In this document: positions 55,701 through 64,000 of the stretch, in pieces | Numbering within the stretch: the stretch's first letter is position 1 | Layout: every line of letters begins with the position of its first letter | Assembly: GCA_032358255.1 (NCBI GenBank) | Contig: JAULBX010003221.1 | Span: forward strand, 1 to 64,000 | Length of the DNA: 64,000 nucleotides | Source: Heterotrichella gracilis | Lineage: Eukaryota; Sar; Xanthophyceae; Tribonematales; Xanthonemataceae | Direction of reading: 5' to 3' | Made by a program: the position numbers and the translations under genes | The notes under the pieces: generated by a model | Database searches by the model: none | What the model saw: the letters and a program-made list of their open reading frames with translations, nothing else | Told to the model about the DNA's origin: nothing

Positions 55701-58700
55701 TTTAGGCTGTAAACTCTTAGGGTTTAAGATACATGTACTAGTCGCGCATCCATTCATGCCCATCATGGCCACCATCCTGTCAAACCCCTGGCAAAAACAG
55801 AAACATGTTGCGTTGTTTAGGGTTTAGGGTTTGGGATTTAGGATATGTACTGCTGTGCGCAATCCATGCGCAGGCTCCTTCCACTTTGACCATCATGTTG
55901 TTGACAAGGCAGGAACAGCACAGGGCGCAGTGTGTCCAAATTGCCAAAATATGCTTGCGCTTGATGGCACGCACCTACATCTCCACGCCCGTTCTGGAAT
56001 TCATGCAGGTGGGTGCTGTTTCTGCAGCATTGCATTTTAGGACCAGGTATAAGAATCCTACCACAGAAACCCTCCAGGGTACCCCGTGCTCTCACCTCAT
56101 TGGCTGCCTTTGTTCCCAGGTTGAACGGCAGGCCCTTGCGTATCGCGCCCCCCGCCTCATCAATCCCTAGGGTTTCTAGGGTCACTGGATCCAAGCAGTA
56201 GGGCTGACCAGCCTCAAACAGCGACCACAGCCTCCCGCCCCATGCGATCGTGTTTGTGTTTGACGTGTTTTTGACATACACATCCATCATGTTGTTCAGG
56301 GGCCCGCCAGACCGCTGGGTTGCAAAAGTGCCTCGGAAGAGCACGTGATTGGCCTCGGTCTCCAGTGCATACCTGTGCAGGGAAATAGGAGACGGTTACA
56401 ATTGGGCCCTAAAACAGTATTTTTAAGGTGACCAGTGTCACATAATACTGCATAACGGTCGAGTCCCAGAATGTTGCTGGTAAATCAAGTGCCTATATCC
56501 CACCGATTCATGGGCCTGCACAGCCACATATCCCTATCCTATGCCGCCCTCCCAGAGGCATGGCACCTGACATGGTGCGCACTCGCAATGAGGCCATGCT
56601 GCTTAGGTACCATGTCCCCTTACTCTAGCGTATCCACCTGTTGGATATTCCATGTGCGCATAGGTCAATATCAGATGTGAAACTCAGATGTGAAATGATG
56701 CTACAGCGTGATTATGTTACTACTTTATCCACCAGGTGTGCATGCAGGACACGGTAATGCGTGTCCTGGAGCGCACAAACCAGGTTGCCTTACTCTAGCG
56801 TGTTGACGAATCTGGTGCGGCAGAATGCCCTCCCCTCCTTGATAGCGATGCTGACGATGAAGCCATCCCCATCGTAGGGGTGGGTGATGCGGTCGGGCCC
56901 CACCTGGAACTTGCCTGGCCCATTCCTGGGGGAAAGGAGAGCAGTGGCCTTTAGATGTCAGGGTTGCAACAGTAGCAGCGGTCTCATTGTACCATGCAAT
57001 TGCCCATGGTACATAGTTTGGTGGTTGCATGCTTTCCAGCAGTTGTGTGGGATCAACAGGTTGTATACGCAGCTCCGGGAGAGAGCTGCTTGGCGCCGCA
57101 TGTGCAAGACTGGCTGCTAATCTGGCCCATGGTACTAGGCGCTCACAATGCCACCAATGTTGAGCCTGTGAGTGATGTCAGTACACGCAGCTGTGCATAC
57201 ATGGCAATTCATGTTGACCATGCAGCCACCGAGGCCAGATAACAGTGCATTGCCATGTTCACTGCGCATTTATATACGCGCACAGCATAGGCCCCCTATC
57301 AGTGCCCAATACCCTAGCGAGGATCTCCACACAGTCGAAAGCAGTCTGGACCACCACGCAGCTACTAGCCATGGCCTGCTACTCAGCTTTGGTAACTATG
57401 CCTCTGCACATGCGCATGCTCTGCACATATCTAAGCCCTCGGCCTTTCATTTCCTACCCTATGCAGGCTTACTTGAAATAGGTGCCCTCTATGTCCGGCG
57501 GCAGTGTCCCCTGTATGACCTCCATCCAGTACCCCTCCCAGTCCTCCTCGGCATCGAAGAAACCCCTGTCAAACTCTTCGACAAAGGGCCTGGAAGCATG
57601 GGAACATGTCAAATTCAACTCTATTTTTGCCGTTACGTATATGCAGAGTGGGTATTCAAGGCCATTGGTATTCCAAGCGCCTTGTGCCTAGGGTTGGTGA
57701 GTGACCCTACCTAGGGAGAAATCACAGAGTGCAGATACAAGTGGGTCGTGGACAACAGTGCGTGATACCCTTGGAAGGTAACTATATATATCACCTGTAC
57801 TCCTCGTTTGCGTGCACCACGTTGCCTCTCTTCACGCCTGCAAGCACCTCCTCGCCCCCTATCGTGACCACTTTGGCATCGCTGCTGTCCAAGGTCCCGT
57901 TGTGATGCAGCTTATGCCCAACCACTTGCTGATGCTGTTCAGCAACCTGGGTCTCGACACTGCGCCGTTTCCTGTGGCGCAGTACCAGTTTGCTGTTGGA
58001 AATAGCGTGGGATTACTTTTTGGCATGGTTTTTTTAGAGTTGGGTTGTGGACCGACCAACCCGCGCGGGTGTCCTCGTTCTAAGGGCAGCATACAGCGGT
58101 GATATTTGAAAAGGCGTAGTGGGTTAGTAACTGCTGTTTTTCCTTGCTTTGCGCACGCAATCAGAGCGCTTCAAGGAGGGTTTTAAAAGTCTCCACTGCC
58201 CACATGCCAGGCTACAGCAAGCAGCCCAATTGCACCTCGTGACCATACACAGCGTTGTTCCAAAGCCCCTAAATACGAACCAACGGACCATAGCTTGTTT
58301 TCTAGTTTTCCCGGGACTTAGCCCCTGCCACGCACCTGTTAGGGAAGAGTGTGAGTTCAAATTGCTTGAACAGATTGTATCCACATCGCACGGGGACTCG
58401 AACAGCCACCGACCGCCCAGAAGTGGAGGGGTTGGGAATTTGACGGTGGGTGTAGCTGACGGTGGTGCCCTCCAAAGCGCAGTGGCGCTGCATGTCTGCC
58501 AACAAAGCTGTGGCGGAATGTCTGACTGTAAAAACACAGACTGCTATTGGTTGGACATGCCAGGCGAACCCAAGGCAGCGGGTGCGCGCATGGACTGTAA
58601 TGTGGGCGGTGGCTGGACGTGGTTGTGTGGTTTCTGAGTTTGTGTGTCTTTGGTGCGTTTGCTATCTGTGTTGGCCCAGAAAAAAGGAGGCGAGCTACTC

Positions 58701-58777
58701 AGAACCAGCTGTGTTGTAGTACGAGCCCAGCCAGCACCCAGGGGAAACAGCAGGAGTACAATCAATGGGGAAGTCAT
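52727..58777 (-). CDS. Carotenoid cleavage oxygenase with secretory N-terminus
   Basis: Thirteen exons close in frame to 683 residues: 58777-58723, 58525-58336, 57992-57795, 57589-57473, 56925-56794, 56372-56096, 55519-55370, 55066-54980, 54733-54503, 54260-54132, 53867-53670, 53287-53152, 52878-52727. Family hallmarks are YFKNGPGKFQVG...HPYDGDG, GRLWSLFEAGQPYCLDP, and four iron-binding histidines: His353 (AHPHVD), His413 (FLHDFALT), His487/488 (FVFHHANAYE) and His667 (PNGLHGNW). These enzymes cleave carotenoids or apocarotenoids oxidatively. The first 18 residues are a strong signal peptide, and about 150 residues precede the conserved core. The first three exons are less certain than the rest. 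Exon-edge copies occur in several introns. Confidence 0.9.
53480..53720 (-). repeat. Copies of oxygenase exon 11 donor edge with TTTAGGG tracts
   Basis: The exon 11 end (53650-53712) is copied at 53537-53600, including an intact donor (GCCAAG/GTGCGCGG), and a fragment lies near 53490-53510. Linkers are TTTAGGGTCTAGGGTGCACGGTTTAGGGTTT-like and contain three consecutive TTTAGGG-type units. Confidence 0.9.
54250..54400 (-). repeat. Copies of oxygenase exon 10 acceptor edge with TTTAGGG
   Basis: GTGGGCGGGGCCTGGGCAGC is present at 54250-54270 (real acceptor) and at about 54321-54341. Both are followed by TTAGGGTTTAGGGTTTG-like sequence; a weaker third copy is near 54390. Confidence 0.85.
54845..54910 (-). 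repeat. Internal exon 9 copy in oxygenase intron 8
   Basis: AGGGTTTTGGAACACCAGGT (54857-54876) and GTCGTGCAGGAAGG copy exon 9 sequence at 54656-54712. Telomere-like AACCCTAAGCCCAAACCC follows near 54951. Confidence 0.8.
55490..55910 (-). repeat. Three to four copies of oxygenase exon 7 acceptor edge
   Basis: The exon 7 start (55485-55525: CCCATCATGGCCATCATCTT, then GTCAAACCCCTG) recurs at 55625-55665, 55755-55795 and weakly at 55885-55910. Units are 120-130 bases. TTTAGGGTTTAGGGTTTGGG lies at 55815-55835. Confidence 0.9.
56615..56665 (-). repeat. Copy of oxygenase exon 5 donor edge
   Basis: CTTACTCTAGCGTATCCACC (56618-56637) copies the exon 5 end and donor at 56789-56808 (CTTACTCTAGCGTGTTGACG), so a second GTAAG donor is present in intron 5. 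Confidence 0.7.
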
Positions 58778-59553
58778 CCCACCCTAAGGGCTTGACAAGG
58801 TCTCAAATTTAAAAAGTCCCAGACAGCAACACTGGCAGTGTCACTGCACCTTGCTTAACTAAGCTTAGCTAGTGACTATTATGCAGGGCTCGGATTTCAA
58901 TCCCCAGTGCCGGAACTCGTGCGCATCTCTTCATTTTAACCCTTTCATGCGTTCCAGCCAGATTCGCAAACAGTCCGGTATGCCTTGCGCCAACCAGCTC
59001 TGTCCTGGTACATCTCATACCCTCTCTGCACTAGCGGTGATACCTTGGCACCACAGCTACATCACGTAACGCTAGGTCAGCCCAGGTGGCTCTGGGCATC
59101 CCATAAACTGCTTTTAACCCTAGACCTCAAGTGGTCTTGCAAGAATACCAGATATTGAGACCACAATTTCTGGAAAGTCTAAAAGAAAAGTTATACAGCA
59201 TGCACAGCACACTACTCTGCTCAGTAGTCTGCGTGGCATTTAATATCCTACAAAAGCCATATCAGACCTATTCAATCACAAGTCAGACAAAAAAATAAAT
59301 CCTAGAAAAAAAATGAAACCAACTCCATCACAAGTCAGACTACAATGTATTCTTATTCAATTTCCCATTATTTCATTGAGTTCATCACCACAATGATCTG
59401 GAAGAGTCACTCTAAGAGTAACCCCTTTCCCGCACATGAATCATATTGTGGTGATGTACATACTGACGCACTTGATTAGCCCATGATGAAAATCGGGATT
59501 GCATTGCATTGCCTTGAGAGCAGTCAGCTGCCATATGCATGCGCGTCTACTCC
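58778..59553. other. Intergenic region upstream of carotenoid oxygenase
   Basis: No gene is recognised. The right part is AT-rich, with a repeated phrase (ATCACAAGTCAGAC at about 59275 and 59328) separated by A-rich tracts. It should contain the oxygenase promoter and the 3' end signals of the next gene. Confidence 0.5.
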
Positions 59554-62500
59554 CTACTCTGCAGCTGGCTTCTCTCCATCTACGTCAACAGCAGCCGCTG
59601 CACTGGATGCATCACCTTCCTCACCCCCTTCAACACCACCCACCGCTGCAACCGCCGCCTCAGGCGCATCAATCGCAGTAGGGCTCTGCTCATTCATCTC
59701 TGCCACGTCAGCTGCTGGTGAGAGCTCTGCCGCAATGGGCGCATCAGACACAGGCTGCGGGGCTGGTGCTGGTGCTGATTCAGCTGGTGCCGGTGCTGGC
59801 GCAGGTGCTGGTGCGGGTGCTGGAGTGGCCTGCATGGCTGGCGCAGGCACTGGAGTTGGGACTGTTGCTGCTGGTGGGGCCACCGCTGGTGTGGGTGCTG
59901 GTGCTGGTGCTGGTGCTGATGCCGGTGCTGGCGCCTTTTCTACTGGTACCTTCTCTACCGCGACCCCATGGTTGGCGTCCACTGCCCCAGCCTTCTCCTG
60001 CCCTTTTTCCGATGCCACAACCTTCACAGCTGCATCCCCATCCACCTCAGCCACCGCCGCCTGGGCAACAGCAACAGCAGGTGCCGCCTGCTTCACCGGG
60101 GCAACAGTTGCAGCTTCTGAGGCGGGTGTTGGCTGACCCGATTTGGTGTCCTTGCCCTTAGCTTTCACTGCCTTGAGGCGGTCCAGCTTGTCCGCCTTGG
60201 TTCCCTCCCCTGTGGTTGAACCCCTTGTGGCCTTGTGCCCCGCACTGCCCTCCTCCTCCTTGATGCCCGCCATGGACTGGCGCTTGTGCTGGGCGCCACC
60301 TGGCACCGACACATAAAATAATAAACTAGTTATATAATTTAACAGTCAATTTAAAAGCTCAATGATTGAATTACGCAGCCTGTCCTTGAACAGGCAATCT
60401 TTCGCTGTACGCCATATAGTACCCGCATGCATGCACCCATATGGGGGGACTACACGTGCACACATGTGGGGGGCATGGCTAACCCTACACCCTACACCCT
60501 AGAAGTGCGCACCTGCTGTGGAGCGCCTGTGCGCAGCAGTGGGCATGCCGCCGTCAGCGCTGGCGCGCTTGCGACCTGCGGCCGCCAGTGGTGTCGTTGG
60601 CAGGGTGGCCCCGCCTGACCCATCCACAGTCACGCGCTTTCTAGCGGCGTGTGGGTGGGCGGGTGCTGGTGCAGCCTTGGATGCGTCATCTGGGAGTGTG
60701 CAGGGAGATGCCCAATGTTATGATCAGCATTGATTCATTGTGACAGTCCATTATATTACTTTGAAATAAGAAGAAGACAATGGATGATTGTCTTACGCAG
60801 GTATGCATACATAGTTGCACCCTTGCGTGCAACACATGCGGTGGTGACACGCTGCAATGCTGTTGCAACAAGTGATGAGCTTGAACAACATGGCGATCAA
60901 CAGGATGGGAGCAACACTCACACACTGTTGCAGCCTGCCTCCCACCCCGCCACTTTGATGTCCCCTTGTTACATTTTTGGGTGTTTAGGGTAACTTTGAA
61001 CCCTGAAACCTTAACAAACACCTTCCTGCCCTGCCTGCTGCCTTTTGAGTGTTGGCAGCGGCGACTTGAGTATCTCCCCCACAGTCATGCGCTTGGCCTG
61101 GCGCTGCGGGTCGATCTCAATGGCGGCGCGCTTGGCAGCCTCGTCAGCCTCAACCTGGACATGGGGGATATAATAATGTAAACATTATAATCTTGTTACA
61201 ATAAAATGAATTATCATGCAATGGCGGCCTCAACCTGGATGTGGGGTATGTAAAAATTGAAATAGAAAAATAAATATAGAGTGATAATGATATATTATGC
61301 ATTGGCGGCCCGCTTGGCAGCCTCGCCAGCCTCAACCTGGACATGGGGTACAGAGTGGATCATCATGACATAAGTGGCTGTGCACTGGGATTCTTGGCTG
61401 CATACCAATGTGCCTGGCAACAAAATGCTGGGGCATGCTGACATGCCGCAGGCGCACCACAATATGAGATGCGCACCCAATTGCAGATTGGGCATGCCCA
61501 TATCATATGCCCACCACTACTAAACCCCGGAATTGATGTTGTGCAGGCATAGCAGGCAACAACATGATTTCATCTTTGCTCCCAATTTCCAACACACCTG
61601 GCGCAGGAATGACTCCTCCAATCGCTTGTACAGCGGTTTGTCCCCCTTGTGCACGTTGGTGATGCCCTTGCTGGCGCTTGCCTTCAGCTCCTCAATCACC
61701 TGTCGACACACAAATCCAGATAAGAGGGCTGAAAAACATGTCATCTGCAGGCAAGATGACGACGATTGTGCTAAAACCTGAAAGATAAAGGTGCAAAGAT
61801 GATAGTTCCCCTGTCGTATTTTTGAACCACATAGGTAGATTGGCCTGGAGAAATGAATCGTAAGAATCATTTCTATTTATTTGCCCTGAGCTCCTCGTTC
61901 ACCTTGTTTTTCTGTGCCGCCAGGTCATCGCGCTGCTGCTTCTCCTTGATGCGCTGCTGGCGGATGGCGTCGCCCTTGGCCACCTCAGCCTCCGCCCTCA
62001 GCTTCTCCTCCACCTCCTGAACAGGGCAATACGACTAGATCAAGTAATTACTCCAAACTTATAGCCAAAATCATTAGTAGTACTGCGCAGCGTGTCTTTG
62101 AACAGGCGCATCGGTCAGGTACTATGGGTACCCACAAGGTTGTTAGATGATAAGAGAGGGGTACCCGGTAACCGGTTTGCTAGCCCATGGCGCTGCTAGC
62201 AAACCCTTCTCCTTTAACCAGAGTTGCTTTTCCATGATGCACTGCTGGGGCATGGCAGTGTCCCTGGTCACACAACAGTTCAAAGCTGACACCCACTGGC
62301 ACAGTTCAAAGCTGGTATGTCCTCACCACTTACAAGCTGACATGTATAATTGCATTGGCTTATCCTTGTGTGCCTACATACCGTTCATACCTTCTACTCA
62401 GGTGGCAAGATAGTGCTCCCATATACCTCCAGGGGACTACATGTACATACCTTGGCCTGTTGCAGCACTGCTGTCCTTGTGCTCCCGTACACCTTTAAGT

Positions 62501-62814
62501 GACTACATATATGCCTGGTATATGACTATATATAGATGCATATATGATCACATATATACCTTGGCCTGTTGCAGCAGCCTGTCCTTGTGCTCCTGCTGCT
62601 TGCGCTTGTTCTCGATCCACAGCTTCCTCTTGGCGATCTCGTCAGCTGTGGGCGCCGAGGGCACGTACCCCATCATCCTCTCACGCTGGGGGGACACAAC
62701 TCGGGCAGGCACATTCCAGTCCCTCTGTGGGGCCTGGGCTGCATTTCCAGCTGGTGCTGGTGCTGCAGGTATTGGTACCACAGCTGGTGCTGCTGGGGAT
62801 CCCGAGAGAGACAT
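59554..62814 (-). CDS. Coiled-coil protein with Ala/Pro-rich C-terminus, unknown function
   Basis: Six exons close in frame to 508 residues: 62814-62560, 62016-61903, 61699-61598, 61154-61022, 60689-60513, 60299-59554. Residues about 45-160 are charged and helical (ERMMGYVPSAPTADEIAKRK, RQQRIKEKQQRDDLAAQKNK), followed by a conserved-looking motif NVHKGDKPLYKRLEESFLRQ near 138-157. The C-terminal 240 residues are low complexity, dominated by Ala-Pro repeats (about 380-435) and an acidic Ala/Glu end. I cannot name the family; a cytoskeletal or flagellar role is possible for such coiled-coil proteins but is only a guess. Exon 2 could read through to an early stop (NEELRANK) if intron 2 is retained. 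Confidence 0.75.
61205..61345 (-). repeat. Copies of coiled-coil gene exon 4 acceptor edge
   Basis: The exon 4 start with its acceptor (61120-61165: CGCTTGGCAGCCTCGTCAGC, CTCAACCTGGACATGGG) recurs at 61300-61345 almost intact and at 61220-61245 in part. AT-rich spacers separate the copies. Confidence 0.9.
62445..62605 (-). repeat. Copy of coiled-coil gene exon 1 donor edge
   Basis: TACCTTGGCCTGTTGCAGCA (62448-62467), then GTCCTTGTGCTCC, copies the exon 1 end and donor at 62557-62592. The duplicated donor (GCCAAG/GTATG) is intact. Confidence 0.85.
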
Positions 62815-64000
62815 CGTGGAAGCTTGGAGGGGTACAACACGTGGATCCTGGAAAGAGACGAGTTCCAGTAAGGTGAACGACACGAAGCGAATTGATTGCC
62901 TTGAAAACTGGTTGTATTATGCCAGGACTCGGATAGTTGCTCTATGGATGCTGTTTTCCTTGAGAACTGGGTTGAACAGATCAAGATGCGGGTCAAGTCA
63001 AGCCGTATACGAGGGCTAAGGGTTGATACCTGTGTCAATATGGGTTTGTTGTTTGATGGTCTTGTGGTGATACGGGTTTCTTGTTTCTACGTTCGATCAA
63101 GGCCCTTGAGAAGGGAAGGGCTGTATGAAGGTGACATTCATGCATGTGTATTCCACTGCAGAATGACAGCAATGCCCAATGCTCAGGTCGGTCCTTGGCG
63201 AGACCTAAAAAGCTGTAAACTCAGTTGGGCGCGTACAGTGGCACTGCTCTTGTAACCACCTCTCTTGGAAGTACCTTTGCGACCCTCGGCCACTCCACAG
63301 GCTGCCACATGGCGAAACCGCAGTCCCTGCAGGCGCGCGCCGCAGGGTCAGTATATCCCTTGAAGCTTTCAGCGGTTGCAACCCACACTGCACTGTACTG
63401 TCAGGTATTAGGCTTCACAACCCTCTTGCTTCTTGCACTCATATTGGGTCTGCCACCCCTGTAATAGCCCCGCAAGCCTGGTCCCTTGCTGCATATGCAT
63501 GCATGGCTGCTCGTTTGCAGACCTAGGCTGTTTACCATTGTTAACAAGGCACCATTACCTTCAACTGTGAAACTGTGACACAAAGCCCCACGTCACTTGA
63601 TCTTTTTTCTGTACTGTGGACAAGGGCCTACAGGGCAACGCATATCGTGCGGTACTATTGATGCTATCAGCTCGAAGCGGAGAACCAGAGTTAGACGGTG
63701 CCGTTGAACATGGAAGAAACCCCTTCTACCTCTACCCATGAACATGTCCCACTGGGGCCAAGGCCGCACAGATGCAACGACCGAGTCGAAGATGTGGTTC
63801 AGGTTGGCAACCCATATGCATGCATATAGCACTGCCACGTCACAGTCCTTGCCGTGCGTGCTGCTGAGCCCTATGACTACAAGCATGCAGTGGCTTATTT
63901 CATCGAGAATGCTGTAAAACCCACATTCTAAAGAACACTCTTGCTACGTATATGGTGGGATTGGACCCCGCTCTAGTCATGCTATTTACAGAATGAAATC
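62815..64000. other. Right-edge region, no confident gene
   Basis: Contains the upstream region of the coiled-coil gene. A plus-strand candidate first exon (63309-63404, starting MAKPQSLQARAAG and ending at a GTATTAGG donor) and a minus-strand frame at 63593-63886 are the only coding hints; neither shows a known motif. A gene could continue past the window edge. Confidence 0.3.

Noticed and set aside
58149-58637. 162-codon plus-strand ORF with a Cys-rich end
   Set aside because: It lies opposite exon 2 of the carotenoid oxygenase. The minus-strand exon fits in phase with the rest of that gene, while the plus ORF has no splice partners. Some doubt remains because the first oxygenase exons are the weakest part of the model.
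59483-60136. 217-codon plus-strand Ala/Gly-rich ORF
   Set aside because: It is the antisense shadow of the Ala/Pro-rich last exon of the coiled-coil gene; GC-rich repeats keep several frames open.
10-63990. A true chromosome end, suggested by many CCCTAAA/TTTAGGG motifs
   Set aside because: The telomeric motifs are short, degenerate, in both orientations and confined mostly to introns between intact genes. They are interstitial tracts, not a telomere.

Overview
This window looks like nuclear DNA of a green alga (Viridiplantae, most likely a chlorophyte). It has no bacterial gene layout: genes are spread over many short exons with GT-AG introns, two gene families are plant/algal in type (a PH-RCC1-BRX protein and a VPS62/DUF946 protein), and plant-type TTTAGGG telomeric motifs are scattered through the introns. 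I could not name the species.

Layout. 1-4.2 kb is a repeat-rich zone: direct repeats, a 95-bp-arm hairpin and a decayed LINE on the minus strand. 4.3-8.0 kb holds an unrecognised minus-strand coding region and a complete Crinkler-like PD-(D/E)XK protein (402 aa); two 165-bp direct repeats flank this block. 9.3-13.1 kb: type II membrane glycosyltransferase (493 aa). 14.8-18.5 kb: VPS62-like protein (467 aa). 20.0-23.1 kb: secreted SGNH/GDSL hydrolase (294 aa). 25.2-38.8 kb: ribosome-biogenesis GTPase BMS1 (21 exons, 1282 aa). All of these are on the minus strand. 39.7-41.7 kb (+): small membrane protein with an apple/PAN-like cysteine domain. 43.0-50.5 kb (+): PH-RCC1-BRX protein (15 exons, 1044 aa) that lacks the FYVE finger usual for its family. 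52.7-58.8 kb (-): carotenoid cleavage oxygenase with an N-terminal secretory extension (683 aa). 59.6-62.8 kb (-): coiled-coil and Ala/Pro-rich protein (508 aa). I assembled every gene model exon by exon from splice sites, and each recognised gene closes in frame from start to stop.

The genes do not form a pathway. BMS1 and the apple-domain gene diverge from a shared upstream region of about 0.9 kb; the PH-RCC1-BRX and carotenoid oxygenase genes converge.

The most striking signal is not a gene. Across eight genes, introns and 3' flanks carry one to three diverged tandem copies of the edge of the neighbouring exon. Many copies keep the splice donor, acceptor or stop codon, and they are repeatedly joined by short TTTAGGG/CCCTAAA tracts. 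Several functional donors (GTAGGG, GTAAGGG) are themselves part of a telomeric repeat. This suggests that introns here grow, and perhaps arise, through a repair process that duplicates exon edges and inserts telomere-type repeats.
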